From Lysinibacillus sp. PLM2 (GTDB taxonomy: Bacteria > Bacillota > Bacilli > Bacillales_A > Planococcaceae), in NCBI GenBank assembly GCA_023168345.1, contig AP025689.1:2230001-2294000 (forward strand): a stretch of 64,000 bases of DNA, in the 5' to 3' direction. How positions within the stretch are numbered: position 1 is the stretch's first letter; the number at the start of each line of letters is the position of its first letter. Under the pieces are notes generated by a model. That model worked only from the letters and a program-made list of their open reading frames with translations. It had not been told where the DNA came from and ran no database searches. Positions 8,453 to 18,452 of this stretch are shown here, piece after piece. A program made the translations under genes and the position numbers.

Positions 8453-10153
8453 TTATATTTTCACTTTATATTCTTTTTTTCGTTCTTCAGCTAAATTTAA
8501 CAACTCTTTAGCATGTTGTAGGGTTAAATCTGTTATTTCAGCACCACTCATCATTCTACTTATTTCTTCAGCACGTTCATCCATATTTATATTTGAAACG
8601 GTCGTGTAGGTTCTGTTTTGATCAACTTCCTTTCTAATTAAGAAATGTTGATCAGCCATCGCTGCAACCTGAGGTAGATGAGTGATACATAATACTTGTG
8701 AATGGTTTGAGATGGCAGCAATCTTTTCAGCGATTGCTTGTGCTACACGACCGCTAACACCTGTATCCACTTCGTCAAATATTATAGAAGTAACGCCATC
8801 CGCAGATGAAAAAATGGTTTTTAAAGCTAGCATGATTCTGGATAGTTCTCCACCAGAAGCAATTTTCGGTAAAGATTTCGGCGGTTCGCCAACATTTGTT
8901 GAGATAAAAAATGATACAATATCTTTTCCATCTGATTCATAATGGCCGTAAGTATCAAAATTTACGATAAATTTTGCTTTTTCCATATGTAAATCTCGGA
9001 GCTGATTCATAATTGATTCGCTTAACTGAATGGCATTTTTCTTGCGAATTGTTGTAAGCTCTTGAGCAAGTTTTTCAAGCTGTTCTTCATGAGCTTTTAG
9101 CTTTAGCTCCGTTTTTCGTATTGCTTCATCTCGATTTAATAATTGATCTAATTCGTCTTTAATTTTTTCATAATAAGTTAAAATTTCTTCTACATCCGCA
9201 CCATATTTTCTTTTTAGCATTTGATATTGGGCTAAACGGTGCTCCACTTCATTTAAACGCTCGGGATGAAATTCTAAATCATCAATCACACTTTTAATTT
9301 GATGTGCTGCGTCTTGTAATGAATAAAAGGATGATGATACAGCTTCTTGAGCGTCTTTAAATTCGTTATCCAATTCAACGATATCATCTAAAGCCCCCAT
9401 CGCATCACCAATTAAATCTAGACCTTTCATCTCTCCAGATATAGCCTCATAGGCAAGATTTGCACGCTCAAATATTTTATTGAAGTTCAAAAGCTTCCGT
9501 CTTTCTTCAGTAAGTGCCTCTTCTTCTCCAATTTGTAGCTTCGCTTCTTCAATTTCTCGAATTTGAAATTGATAAAGATCAATTCTTTGATTCGTTCGTT
9601 TTTCATCAATGTTTAATTGAGCAAGTTCCTTTTTCAATTGACGATAAGTTTGATATGCGTATAAATATTTTTCTTTTACTGATGTAATGTCGTTTGAAGC
9701 GTAATAATCAAGTAGTCGTATATGTTGTTTTTCATCCATGAGTTCTTGATTTTCATGCTGCCCATGAATGTCGACTAATTTTCCACCTACTTCTCGTAAA
9801 ATGGATAAAGGAACAAGTTTTCCATTTATACGACAAATACTTTTACCCTTTTCATTTATATCCCTTTGAAGAATGACTGAATCTTCTTCGATTTCAATTC
9901 CGATCTCTTGTAATTTCTCATAAATAGCCTGATTTTCATTTGTTATTTGAAATAGACCCATTAATTCTGCTTTATTTGCTCCATGACGAATAAAGTCCTG
10001 CGATGCTCGTCCACCTGCTAATAAGTGAACCGCATCAATGATGATGGATTTACCTGCACCTGTTTCACCTGTCAAAACTGTTAGACCTTCTGAAAAACTA
10101 AGGGACAGCTCATCAATAATTGCGAAATTGCGAATACTTAGCTCTGTTAACAA
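8453..10153 (-). CDS. recN: DNA repair protein RecN
   Basis: SMC-like ATPase that acts early in double-strand break repair. 566 residues with Walker A GETGAGKS at 29-36, a long central coiled coil (about 150-370) and a C-terminal half with the ABC signature region (ASGGELSRIMLAL) and Walker B SIIFDEVDTGVSG. Translation starts at TTG seven bases after the SD GAGGTG. It follows argR by 16 bases, so the two are probably cotranscribed, as in B. subtilis. No LexA box was noticed just upstream. Confidence 0.97.
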   Translation of the reverse strand: MLTELSIRNFAIIDELSLSFSEGLTVLTGETGAGKSIIIDAVHLLAGGRASQDFIRHGANKAELMGLFQITNENQAIYEKLQEIGIEIEEDSVILQRDINEKGKSICRINGKLVPLSILREVGGKLVDIHGQHENQELMDEKQHIRLLDYYASNDITSVKEKYLYAYQTYRQLKKELAQLNIDEKRTNQRIDLYQFQIREIEEAKLQIGEEEALTEERRKLLNFNKIFERANLAYEAISGEMKGLDLIGDAMGALDDIVELDNEFKDAQEAVSSSFYSLQDAAHQIKSVIDDLEFHPERLNEVEHRLAQYQMLKRKYGADVEEILTYYEKIKDELDQLLNRDEAIRKTELKLKAHEEQLEKLAQELTTIRKKNAIQLSESIMNQLRDLHMEKAKFIVNFDTYGHYESDGKDIVSFFISTNVGEPPKSLPKIASGGELSRIMLALKTIFSSADGVTSIIFDEVDTGVSGRVAQAIAEKIAAISNHSQVLCITHLPQVAAMADQHFLIRKEVDQNRTYTTVSNINMDERAEEISRMMSGAEITDLTLQHAKELLNLAEERKKEYKVKI

Positions 10154-10169
10154 ACATTATCACCTCATA

Positions 10170-10619
10170 TTAAAGCATATCTAAAAGTCGATCTTTCACT
10201 TCTTCACGATCACTTTCTGTTCTACATATGATTAAAATCGTATCATCACCTGAAATTGTACCTAAAATTTCATGCCATTCCAAGCGATCTATTAACGCAG
10301 CAATTGCATTTGCATTCCCTGGTAATGCTTTTAAAACTAAGAAATGTGAGGCTCCGTCGATACTAATAAATGCATCGGAAAGCGCTCTTTGAAGCTTTTG
10401 CAAAGGATTAAAACGTTGATCTGCTGGTAAACTATATTTATAACGACCATCTTGTAACGGTACTTTTACTAAATGTAATTCTTTAATATCTCTTGATACT
10501 GTTGCTTGTGTTACATTGTATCCAGCTTCCTTTAAACGATCGACAATTTCATCTTGTGTTTCTATAGTATTGTTTGTAATAATTTCTCGTATTCTCATAT
10601 GACGTTGCCCTTTATTCAT
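10170..10619 (-). CDS. argR: Arginine repressor ArgR/AhrC
   Basis: Hexameric arginine-responsive DNA-binding protein that represses arginine synthesis and activates its catabolism. 149 residues, the same length as B. subtilis AhrC and nearly collinear: winged helix (1-70, with [18 protein letters not shown]) and C-terminal arginine-binding oligomerisation domain ([15 protein letters not shown]). The frame is open 35 codons upstream, but MNKGQRH is the family start and GAGGTGATC precedes it. It has its own promoter and a palindrome at the transcript start (10632-10657), suggesting autoregulation. Confidence 0.96.
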   Translation of the reverse strand: MNKGQRHMRIREIITNNTIETQDEIVDRLKEAGYNVTQATVSRDIKELHLVKVPLQDGRYKYSLPADQRFNPLQKLQRALSDAFISIDGASHFLVLKALPGNANAIAALIDRLEWHEILGTISGDDTILIICRTESDREEVKDRLLDML

Positions 10620-10631
10620 CATGATCACCTC

Positions 10632-10657
10632 GTATAAATAATTCTGTATATTTATAC
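10632..10657. promoter_or_regulatory. Palindrome at the argR start, candidate operator
   Basis: Perfect 9-bp inverted repeat GTATAAATA / TATTTATAC with an 8-base centre, overlapping the predicted -10/+1 region and lying just before the argR SD. ARG boxes are AT-rich palindromes, so autoregulation is plausible, but the match to the ARG-box consensus is only partial. Confidence 0.45.
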
Positions 10658-10682
10658 TAACATTTCCCACAGCAATGCACAA
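10654..10682 (-). promoter_or_regulatory. argR promoter with extended -10
   Basis: On the minus strand: TTGTGC (10682-10677), 17-base spacer, TAGTAT (10659-10654) with TG one base upstream of the -10 hexamer (TGTTAGTAT). Confidence 0.5.
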
Positions 10683-10735
10683 GAGTATCAATAAACGACG
10701 TTTTTTAATACAAAAAATATTCAAAATAAAAAAAT

Positions 10736-10772
10736 TGCCCCAATAGTATGCAGCAAATGCACACTATGGGAC
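10736..10772 (-). terminator. Terminator of the dxs-yqxC operon
   Basis: Minus-strand hairpin with arms CCCATAGT and ACTATTGGG plus an inner GTGCA/TGCAT pairing, followed by A2T7 and a further T-rich stretch. It separates yqxC from argR. Confidence 0.75.
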
Positions 10773-10775
10773 TTT

Positions 10776-11594
10776 TTATTTTAATTCACTATGTGCTTCT
10801 TCTACAATTTTTTTAAAATTTGTAAATGGTTCTATGAATTCATCATCTTTTGGATTAACTAGGTGGAATAAAAATTCAATATTCCCTTCTCCACCTGTAA
10901 TCGGAGAAAAAGAAGCATCCTTCACAACAAATCCTACTTCAGAAGCAATTTTTGCTATATGTTCTAATACATCAAGGTGAACCTTAGGATCTTTCACTAT
11001 CCCTTTTTTACCAACATTATCTTTACCAGCTTCAAATTGTGGCTTTACTAATGCCATGACATCTCCACCACGCAATAAAATTGTTTTTAGTACAGGTAAT
11101 ATTAGGGAAAGAGAAATAAATGACACATCGATGGTTGCAAAGTTAGGTAATCCTTCATGGAAATCTTCTGGCTTTGAGTATCTAAAGTTTGTTTTTTCCA
11201 TAACTGTGACCCGATCATCAGAACGGATTTTCCATGCTAATTGATTTGTACCTACATCGAGTGCATAGCAATGGACTGCTCCATTTTGTAGAGCACAATC
11301 AGTAAATCCTCCTGTTGAAGAGCCTATATCTAACATAATTTTACCATCAACAGACATGTCAAATATTTCAAGAGCTTTTTCAAGCTTTAATCCACCACGA
11401 CTCACATATTTTAATTGCGTGCCTTTTACTTGAAGAGGTGCGTCAATTGATATTTTTTCTCCTGCTTTATCAATCCGCGATTCATTTGAATAAACAAGAC
11501 CAGCCATGATAGCCCTTTTTGCTTTTTCACGTGTTTCACATAATCCTCTTTCAACTAATAAAATATCGACACGTTCTTTTACTTGTTTTGTCAT
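10776..11594 (-). CDS. yqxC: TlyA family RNA methyltransferase / hemolysin A homologue
   Basis: Predicted 2'-O-methyltransferase of the TlyA/YqxC family, possibly acting on rRNA. 272 residues: N-terminal S4 RNA-binding domain (about 6-65, [20 protein letters not shown]) and an FtsJ/RrmJ-like SAM-binding domain with [16 protein letters not shown] and the VALVKPQFE motif. Its ATG overlaps the dxs stop by 4 bases (ATGA), so translation is coupled to dxs. The order dxs-yqxC-argR-recN is conserved in Bacillales. The old name hemolysin A is historical. Confidence 0.93.
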   Translation of the reverse strand: MTKQVKERVDILLVERGLCETREKAKRAIMAGLVYSNESRIDKAGEKISIDAPLQVKGTQLKYVSRGGLKLEKALEIFDMSVDGKIMLDIGSSTGGFTDCALQNGAVHCYALDVGTNQLAWKIRSDDRVTVMEKTNFRYSKPEDFHEGLPNFATIDVSFISLSLILPVLKTILLRGGDVMALVKPQFEAGKDNVGKKGIVKDPKVHLDVLEHIAKIASEVGFVVKDASFSPITGGEGNIEFLFHLVNPKDDEFIEPFTNFKKIVEEAHSELK

Positions 11595-13492
11595 ACAGTT
11601 TTCGTTCCTAGACGTTTATCACTTACAACTATTTTTTGAATTCGGTTTACAATTTCATCTTTTGTAATCCCAATTTCATCAAGTAGTAAATTAACGCTTC
11701 CTTGCTCAATAAAATGATCTGGAATTCCAATTCTATCTATTTCATTTAGATATTTATTGTCACTTGCAAATTCTAGTACTTCACTACCAAATCCACCTTG
11801 TAAAACTGCTTCTTCTACCGTTAAAACTGGTAATTTTGAAGCCATGATTGAATGAAGCATTTCTTCATCCATCGGTTTAATAAAACGAGCATTCACTACT
11901 TTCACTTGGATTCCTTGATGAGATAGTTCATCAGCAGCTTCCATAACCATTGGAATAGTAGAACCAAAAGTTAGAATGACCGCATGATAACCTTCACGCA
12001 GGATTTCCCATGTACCGATCTGGATCGTTTTCATTTCATCATCCATTGGTACACCATAACCATTTCCTCGAGGATATCTCATAGCAATCGGTCCATCGTT
12101 ATATTCAACTGCTGTTTTTACCATATGCTGCCCTTCATTTTCATCCTTTGGCATCATCAAAACAATGTTTGGTATATGTCGTAAAAATGCAATATCAAAA
12201 ACGCCTTGATGTGTCTCGCCATCTGCACCTACTAAACCAGCTCGATCTATTCCGATGAAAACATTTAGGTTTTGTCTCGCTATATCGTGTAATACTTGAT
12301 CATATGCCCTTTGTAAAAATGTTGAATAGATTGCTAAAAACGGCTTCATTCCTTGGGTTGCAAGACCTGCAGCCATTGTCACCGCATGCTGCTCTGCTAT
12401 ACCAACATCAAAGAAACGTTGTGGGAACTCTTTTTGAATCCCCTCCATTTTCGAACCTACTGGCATTGCTGGGGTAATCGCTACGATACGATCGTCATCA
12501 CGCATTAATTTGCGAACTGATTCAGAAACTAATGAACTCCAAGCAGGACCTGCCGTTTGGCTTTTAACAAAATCGCCGGTTTCCATTTTATAAGGACCTG
12601 TTCCATGCCATGTTCCAACTGTATCTTCTTCAGCAGGCTTATACCCCTTACCTTTTTTCGTAATTACGTGTACAAGTACTGGACCTTTTGCTTTTTTTGC
12701 ATATTCTAATGTTTTTTCAAGTGAGTCTAGGTCATGACCATCAATTGGGCCTAAATATTTAAAGCCCATTTCCTCAAAAAAGACACCTGAAACTACTAAA
12801 TATTTCAAGCTATCTTTCACACGTTCAGCAGTATTTGCAAGTTTACCACCTAGTACTGGAATTTTTTTCATTAATGATTCCAGCTCTTCTTTTGCCTTCG
12901 AATATTCTTTAGCGGTACGAAGTCTACCAAGAATATTATGTAGGGCACCAACATTTGGCGCAATCGACATTTCGTTATCATTTAAGATGACAATCATATT
13001 CGTTTTTTCATGTCCGATATGATTCAATGCTTCAAGAGCCATACCTCCAGTTAATGCACCATCACCAATAATTGGAATCACATAGTTGCTTTCCTTCTTT
13101 AAATCTCGTGCAACTGCCATACCCATTGCTGCTGAAAGTGATGTTGAACTGTGACCTGTTTCCCATTCATCGTGTTCGCTCTCATTTCGTTTAGGGAAAC
13201 CACTCAGTCCTTTATATTGACGTAAAGTATCAAATTGATTTGCACGACCAGTTAAAATCTTATGCACATAAGTTTGATGGCCAACATCCCAAATAAATTT
13301 GTCATTGGGACTATTAAATGATCTATGCAACGCAATTGTAAGTTCAACAACGCCAAGATTTGGACCTATATGTCCTCCAGTAATTGAACATTTCTCTATC
13401 AGAAAAGAACGTATTTCACCTGCTAGTAATTCTAGTTCTTTTTTATTCAATTTTTTTAAAAAGGATGGACTAGTAATGTTATATAAATCCAT
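11591..13492 (-). CDS. dxs: 1-deoxy-D-xylulose-5-phosphate synthase
   Basis: Thiamine-diphosphate enzyme condensing pyruvate and glyceraldehyde 3-phosphate to DXP, the first step of the MEP isoprenoid pathway. 633 residues with the early histidine motif [10 protein letters not shown], the ThDP motif GDGALTGG ending at LNDNEMSI, and the transketolase-like C-terminal half ([14 protein letters not shown]). Starts at ATG. It lies downstream of ispA, linking precursor supply to prenyl chain elongation. Confidence 0.98.
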   Translation of the reverse strand: MDLYNITSPSFLKKLNKKELELLAGEIRSFLIEKCSITGGHIGPNLGVVELTIALHRSFNSPNDKFIWDVGHQTYVHKILTGRANQFDTLRQYKGLSGFPKRNESEHDEWETGHSSTSLSAAMGMAVARDLKKESNYVIPIIGDGALTGGMALEALNHIGHEKTNMIVILNDNEMSIAPNVGALHNILGRLRTAKEYSKAKEELESLMKKIPVLGGKLANTAERVKDSLKYLVVSGVFFEEMGFKYLGPIDGHDLDSLEKTLEYAKKAKGPVLVHVITKKGKGYKPAEEDTVGTWHGTGPYKMETGDFVKSQTAGPAWSSLVSESVRKLMRDDDRIVAITPAMPVGSKMEGIQKEFPQRFFDVGIAEQHAVTMAAGLATQGMKPFLAIYSTFLQRAYDQVLHDIARQNLNVFIGIDRAGLVGADGETHQGVFDIAFLRHIPNIVLMMPKDENEGQHMVKTAVEYNDGPIAMRYPRGNGYGVPMDDEMKTIQIGTWEILREGYHAVILTFGSTIPMVMEAADELSHQGIQVKVVNARFIKPMDEEMLHSIMASKLPVLTVEEAVLQGGFGSEVLEFASDNKYLNEIDRIGIPDHFIEQGSVNLLLDEIGITKDEIVNRIQKIVVSDKRLGTKTV

Positions 13493-13583
13493 CTCTCACA
13501 CACCTTTTCATCAATTATTTACAGTAGATTGTCTTTCTTATTATAACAGTGTTATAGCTTATTCAAAAGTATTACACTTATTG

Positions 13584-14468
13584 TTATTTATTTCTATGGA
13601 CAATATACTGAGCAAGTTCTTTTAATAGTGTGATATCACCATTTAATTTTTCTAAAGATTCAATTGCAATCTCATAGTGCTCTTTTAACTTGCGTTTTGC
13701 GCCTTCTAGTGTTAAAAGTGCTGGGTATGTGCTTTTTTGACTTACTATATCTTTTCCGGCTGTTTTTCCAAGTTGTTCAGATGTTCCCTCAATATCCAAA
13801 ATATCGTCCTGTATTTGAAATGCTAAACCAATATGGTGTGCAAATTCAACTAAGATTTTTCTTTCTTCTTTCGTTGCATTTGCTAATACTGCACCAGACT
13901 CTATACTAAATCGAAGGAGGGCACCCGTTTTATTTTCATGTACTTTTTCTAATTCTTCAAGGTTTAAAAGGCGAGCTTCTCCGTCCATATCGAGTACTTG
14001 TCCCCCAACCATTCCTTCTGCTCCAGCGGCAACACTTAATAAATTGATCAATTCAACTTTTATTGCAGGTGATACATTATCCATTCTTGCGAGAACGCCG
14101 AAGCTAAGTGTATTTAATGCGTCTCCAGCTAATATTGCCAATGCTTCACCAAAAACTACATGATTGGTTGGTTTGCCACGTCGTAATTCATCGTCATCCA
14201 TACTTGGTAAATCATCATGAATTAAAGAATACGTATGGATCATCTCAATGACTGCCCCTACTGTATAGGATTCCTTTTTAATATTATTGAAAAGGGCACT
14301 AACTGCTAAAACAAATAGCGGGCGGATTCTTTTGCCTCCAGCCTTTAATGAATATTGCATTGCTTCCTTTAATTGTTCAGGTGCTTGAACATTTTCGACT
14401 AGTTCAAAAATTTCACGATCAATTTTAGAAATATTTGTTTCCATAAACTGTTTTAATGTAGTTGTCAT
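13584..14468 (-). CDS. ispA: Farnesyl/geranyl diphosphate synthase
   Basis: Trans-prenyltransferase that elongates DMAPP with IPP, most likely to farnesyl diphosphate. 294 residues, the usual FPP synthase length, with the first aspartate-rich motif DDLPSMDDDELRRG and the second DDILDIEG. It starts 11 bases after the xseB stop, so xseA-xseB-ispA-dxs-yqxC forms one leftward transcription unit as in B. subtilis. Chain length specificity cannot be proved from sequence alone. Confidence 0.95.
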   Translation of the reverse strand: MTTTLKQFMETNISKIDREIFELVENVQAPEQLKEAMQYSLKAGGKRIRPLFVLAVSALFNNIKKESYTVGAVIEMIHTYSLIHDDLPSMDDDELRRGKPTNHVVFGEALAILAGDALNTLSFGVLARMDNVSPAIKVELINLLSVAAGAEGMVGGQVLDMDGEARLLNLEELEKVHENKTGALLRFSIESGAVLANATKEERKILVEFAHHIGLAFQIQDDILDIEGTSEQLGKTAGKDIVSQKSTYPALLTLEGAKRKLKEHYEIAIESLEKLNGDITLLKELAQYIVHRNK

Positions 14469-14479
14469 CTGCTAACCCT

Positions 14480-14704
14480 CTAATCCTTTGATGGTTCAAA
14501 TGCTTGTTTTTCACCTTGATCATTAACAATAGAAATTAATTGTTCTTCTGCATTTTGTAGCTTTTCGTGGCAAAAATGGGATAATTCCATGCCCTTTTTA
14601 TATAAATCTATAGCTTCTTCTAAAGGGACATCTCCCTGCTCCAGTTTCTGTACAATTACTTCTAATTCATTCATCGCTTCTGCAAATGATTGTTGTTTCG
14701 TCAT
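14480..14704 (-). CDS. xseB: Exonuclease VII small subunit
   Basis: 74-residue small subunit of exonuclease VII, the bidirectional single-strand DNA exonuclease. Helical protein with the family pattern FAEAMNELEVIVQKLEQGDVPLEEAIDLYKKGMEL split over two helices. It starts one base after the xseA stop, so production of the two subunits is coupled. Confidence 0.96.
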   Translation of the reverse strand: MTKQQSFAEAMNELEVIVQKLEQGDVPLEEAIDLYKKGMELSHFCHEKLQNAEEQLISIVNDQGEKQAFEPSKD

Positions 14705-14705
14705 A

Positions 14706-16061
14706 TTATTTACTACCTCCTTGATTTACTATGGTTTCAATGATTTTCGCTTTCGCCTCACCATCTTGGAAGTGTACCGAAATCTCATCATTTGCTGATA
14801 GTTGTGAGACTGTTTTGATAACTTTGTTATCCTTATATGTCACACTAAAGCCCCTATTCATAATAGTAAGTGGGTTTAGCGCCTCAAGTGTGCGAATGGT
14901 TGAAAGATAAGCTTCTTTTTTATTATTTAATACATTGAACATAGATCTTGTAAGTAAATTTGTTGATTGTTCTAGTTGTTTTTCTAGAAACTTTATTGCA
15001 TTTTTCGGTGAATGTATTTTAATAGCGCCTTCTAAATGCCTATGATCATGCTTTTTTTTCATTAAAAATAACTGAGTAGATTTTGAAAGTCGCATATCTA
15101 AATTGACAATTCTCTCCGTAAAAGGACGATAAAGTCGTTCTGGTGTTGCAAGTGGATAAGCATTTTTTAATTTTTTTAATCTGCTTTTTTCATAATTCAA
15201 TTTAGAACTAACAATTTGATGTAGATATGATTTTCTATTTAAAATATGTTGATAAAGCTCTTGTTGATTTGGAACAGCTAATTCAGCAGCGGCTGTAGGT
15301 GTTGGAGCTCGTAAGTCTGCGACAAAGTCTGCTATAGTTGTATCTGTTTCATGTCCTACAGCACTAATAATAGGGATTCGACTTTCGAAAATTGCCCGCG
15401 CGACACTTTCTTCATTGAAAGCCCAAAGATCCTCGATGGAACCACCACCACGGCCAACAATTAAAACATCACAAAGCATTTGTTCGTTTGCAGTCGTAAT
15501 GTTTTTCACTATGTTTGGAGCAGCTTGTGCACCCTGTACGATTGTCGGATAAATAATTATTTCAGAAAGTGGATACCTTCTAGTAATCGTTGTACAAATA
15601 TCACGAATTGCTGCACCCGTTGTTGCCGTAAGTACTCCTACTGTGTTCGGGAACTTTGGAATCGGTTGTTTAAATTGCGGATTAAAAAGTCCTTCTTTTT
15701 GCAATCGCTCTTTTAATTGGTTAAATGCGACAAAAAGACCACCGACCCCATCCGGTTCCATCGTTTGAACGTAAAGTTGATAAATGCCCGACGACTCGTA
15801 AACATTGACATCCCCTCGGATGAATACTTGCATACCCTCCTCAGGCTTAAATTTCAGTTTATTCGCTTGGGCACGAAACATTGCAGCTGTTATTCGTGCT
15901 TCATCATCTTTTAACGTAAAATATATATGACCGGACGTATGTATTTTAACATTTGAGAGCTCCCCTTTTACATAGACATCTCTCAAATGTGGATCTGCAT
16001 CAAATTTTCTTTTTATATATTTCGTAAGCGCTTTAACGGTTAAATAAGAAGACGTTGTCAT
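14706..16061 (-). CDS. xseA: Exonuclease VII large subunit
   Basis: Catalytic subunit of exonuclease VII. 451 residues: N-terminal OB fold (about 1-100, YLTVKALTKYIKRKFD), a core nuclease domain with the conserved GRGGGSIEDLWAFNEE motif and DLRAPTPTAAAE, then coiled-coil arms that bind XseB. An AAAGGAG SD precedes the ATG. The insertion sequence lies directly upstream, between xseA and folD, so the xseA transcript may now depend on read-through of the IS or on a new promoter. Confidence 0.97.
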   Translation of the reverse strand: MTTSSYLTVKALTKYIKRKFDADPHLRDVYVKGELSNVKIHTSGHIYFTLKDDEARITAAMFRAQANKLKFKPEEGMQVFIRGDVNVYESSGIYQLYVQTMEPDGVGGLFVAFNQLKERLQKEGLFNPQFKQPIPKFPNTVGVLTATTGAAIRDICTTITRRYPLSEIIIYPTIVQGAQAAPNIVKNITTANEQMLCDVLIVGRGGGSIEDLWAFNEESVARAIFESRIPIISAVGHETDTTIADFVADLRAPTPTAAAELAVPNQQELYQHILNRKSYLHQIVSSKLNYEKSRLKKLKNAYPLATPERLYRPFTERIVNLDMRLSKSTQLFLMKKKHDHRHLEGAIKIHSPKNAIKFLEKQLEQSTNLLTRSMFNVLNNKKEAYLSTIRTLEALNPLTIMNRGFSVTYKDNKVIKTVSQLSANDEISVHFQDGEAKAKIIETIVNQGGSK

Positions 16062-16106
16062 ATTGAATACGACTCCTTTTCTTTAAGGTTCAATTTCAAA
16101 TGTTGG

Positions 16107-16129
16107 GGTGATGTGAACTTCACATCACC
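16107..16129 (+). terminator. Palindrome at the left IS end, terminator-like on the plus strand
   Basis: 11-bp perfect arms GGTGATGTGAA / TTCACATCACC around one base, followed on the plus strand by T6 (16130-16135). It would stop rightward transcription entering the element antisense to the transposase. In the operon direction no T-run follows. Confidence 0.6.
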
Positions 16130-16134
16130 TTTTT

Positions 16135-17349
16135 TCATCCTAAATGAACACCGATTTCTTTATATTGATTGCTTAATAATATTTTACCTTTATAATGCTC
16201 AAATCTCTTAAAGCCGTAGGCATTTCGTTTAATAACTTTCGATTTATTATTTATCCCTTCTAAAAAGCCGTTAGAGTAACCGTAACTGAAGCTATTCAAT
16301 ATCTCTACTTGCCAATTCTTAAAGGTTTGAATTGCCTTAATAAACGCAGGAATATTTGATTCTTCTACCTGCTTGTAGAATTCAAATAATTTTTCTTTTA
16401 TTTCTTTTATGTCATTCGTTTTTTTGGCCCAGTCTAACCATTTACAATAAGCTTCTTTAAGTATGTATGCTTGTTTTAAAACATCTGACATTCCGAGATA
16501 ACGATTTAAGTACCAGCGATCCTTTTCCTTTAATTTCTCTTTTCTCTTATACAATACATGCCGCATCCTTTTACACTGTTTGCGATCATAAGCATGCCAT
16601 TCTTTCTGAACGATTCTACGAACCTCGTCTAAGGCCCAGTAAATATAACGACTATAGTGAAATCGATCGGCCACGATTACAGGTCGACTTAATGCCTTTT
16701 TAACGGCTTCTTTAAAATGAGGGTTCATATCCATCACTACGACATTAACCGAGCTACCAAATTTTCTTAAGTAATCTTTAATTGTATTTTTACGACGGTT
16801 GGGTAAGATATCAAGCGGTTCATGTGTTTCTGCATTCGCAATAATGAGCTGATAAGTTCCTGCATCTGTATCGCCCTTATATTCATCAATAGCGATATGC
16901 TTAGGTAATTCAACTCCATTAGCCAATTTATCATTTAAAACAGAATCAAACCTACGAATAATTGTTGTAATTGATGTCCCTAAAACTTCAGCAGTCTCCT
17001 TAAAAGTTTTTCCTTTAATAGCTTTTATACGTGCTACTTGATTCCATTCTTTCGAATATTGTTGGTATCTCTCCACAAATGGATTATCTTCAGAAAAACG
17101 CTTTCCACAATCACAAACATAACGGCGGCGTTTATAAAAAATCATTGATAGCCGCTCAAACCATTTTAAATGCTTTATCTTTTGTATACGATAATCATGA
17201 ACCTTTGAAGTTAGATTTCCACAAACAGGACATTTATGTTCTTTCCTAGGCATCATTACATATAATGCTATTCGATCCTCAACATTCTCAACTTTATGAA
17301 TCTCTACACCTTCAAATCCTGGAATCTTCATGTTAAAATACATATGCAC
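16135..17349 (-). CDS. ISL3 family transposase
   Basis: 404-residue DDE transposase of the ISL3 family. N-terminal zinc-binding region (CPVCGN ... RYVCDCGKRF, about residues 38-85), a helix-turn-helix (KTFKETAEVLGTSITTIIRRF, split by a turn), then the catalytic domain beginning HIAIDEYKGD with VVVMDMNPHF and VADRFHY. The chosen GTG start has AGAGG six bases upstream; an in-frame ATG lies two codons later. The reading frame is intact, so the copy may be active. It runs in the same direction as the host operon. Confidence 0.92.
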   Translation of the reverse strand: MHMYFNMKIPGFEGVEIHKVENVEDRIALYVMMPRKEHKCPVCGNLTSKVHDYRIQKIKHLKWFERLSMIFYKRRRYVCDCGKRFSEDNPFVERYQQYSKEWNQVARIKAIKGKTFKETAEVLGTSITTIIRRFDSVLNDKLANGVELPKHIAIDEYKGDTDAGTYQLIIANAETHEPLDILPNRRKNTIKDYLRKFGSSVNVVVMDMNPHFKEAVKKALSRPVIVADRFHYSRYIYWALDEVRRIVQKEWHAYDRKQCKRMRHVLYKRKEKLKEKDRWYLNRYLGMSDVLKQAYILKEAYCKWLDWAKKTNDIKEIKEKLFEFYKQVEESNIPAFIKAIQTFKNWQVEILNSFSYGYSNGFLEGINNKSKVIKRNAYGFKRFEHYKGKILLSNQYKEIGVHLG

Positions 17350-17556
17350 AGGTCGCCTCTTTTCGCTTGTTTCTCGTCAATTCAAGTATAAAAGAATCGG
17401 CGATTCTGTGCTTTTTCATTTTTGTGAAAATGTTTGAAAACCCCAACAAATATTATAGAACCTTCTTTAAATTAGGGTTATACAGTAGAAAACAATAGAA
17501 AAGCTGTTTCTCTATTGAAAAACAGCTTATGTACCTATATTTTACATGCTTTTCAT

Positions 17557-18411
17557 CTACTTGTCCTGTGACAATGTTTTTTCTGCAGATTGAACTGTGT
17601 TAAATAGTAACATCGTAATCGTCATTGGACCTACCCCACCTGGTACTGGAGTGATGTGAGATGCAAGTTTTTCAACTTCTTCAAAATGGACATCACCGAT
17701 TAATTTATTGTTCTCATCACGGTTAATCCCCACATCAATAACAACTGCACCTGGTTTTATATGCTCTTTTGTTATGAAATTAGGGCGACCAACAGCTGCC
17801 ACTAATATATCTGCCTGTTTCGTAATGGATGGTAAATCTTTAGTTTTTGAATGAGTGTATGTAACAGTTGCATCTTTTTGTAATAGTAATTGTCCCATTG
17901 GGTTACCCACAATATGACTTCTTCCAACGATGACAGCATGCTTACCTGCAATTTCAATCCCAGTATATTCGAGTAGTTTCATAACGCCATAAGGAGTACA
18001 TGGTAAGTATGTTTCTTGACCTAACATCATTTTACCAACACTGACAGGTGAGAATCCGTCTACATCCTTCTCTGGAGAAATTGTTGCAATTACTTTATCT
18101 TCATCAATATGCTTCGGAAGCGGTAATTGAACTAAAATACCGTGAATATCTTCTCGTCCATTTAATGATTGGATATGTTCAAGTAATTCTGCTTCCATTG
18201 TATCTTCTGGTAATTTTACAAGTTCAGAAAAGATGCCGATTGCTTCACAAGATTTTTGTTTATTTCTAACATAAGTTTGTGATGCAGGGTTGTCCCCTAC
18301 TAAAATAACCGCAAGTCCTGGTGTGACACCTTGATTTTTTAGTTGAACAACACGTTCAGCAATTGACTCTCTAATTTGTTGTCCAATTTCTTTACCATTA
18401 ATGATCGCCAT
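17557..18411 (-). CDS. folD: Bifunctional methylenetetrahydrofolate dehydrogenase/cyclohydrolase
   Basis: Interconverts 5,10-methylene-, methenyl- and 10-formyl-tetrahydrofolate for purine and formyl-Met synthesis. 284 residues with the family signatures around YVRNKQKSCEAIGI (active-site Lys) and the C-terminal PVPGGVGPMT motif; NADP-binding GRSHIVGNP. SD GGAAGGAG precedes the ATG. It sits between nusB and xseA, as in B. subtilis, but the IS now separates it from xseA. Confidence 0.98.
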   Translation of the reverse strand: MAIINGKEIGQQIRESIAERVVQLKNQGVTPGLAVILVGDNPASQTYVRNKQKSCEAIGIFSELVKLPEDTMEAELLEHIQSLNGREDIHGILVQLPLPKHIDEDKVIATISPEKDVDGFSPVSVGKMMLGQETYLPCTPYGVMKLLEYTGIEIAGKHAVIVGRSHIVGNPMGQLLLQKDATVTYTHSKTKDLPSITKQADILVAAVGRPNFITKEHIKPGAVVIDVGINRDENNKLIGDVHFEEVEKLASHITPVPGGVGPMTITMLLFNTVQSAEKTLSQDK

Positions 18412-18452
18412 GTCCCTACTCCTTCCATTTCCTCTCAGGTTCGTAATACTTA

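Larger units (their letters stand above)
16101..17448 (-). mobile_element. ISL3-type insertion sequence between xseA and folD
   Basis: An element of about 1.35 kb holding one transposase gene. The ends carry a short inverted repeat, TGTTGGGGT at 16101-16109 and its complement at 17440-17448; beyond 9 bases the match is poor. No clean 8-bp target duplication is seen in the flanks, so the exact ends may be off by a few bases or the duplication may have decayed. It interrupts an otherwise conserved gene series without breaking a coding sequence. Confidence 0.75.

Noticed and set aside
10620-10724. 35-codon N-terminal extension of argR
   Set aside because: No SD, absent from AhrC homologues, and it covers the predicted promoter.
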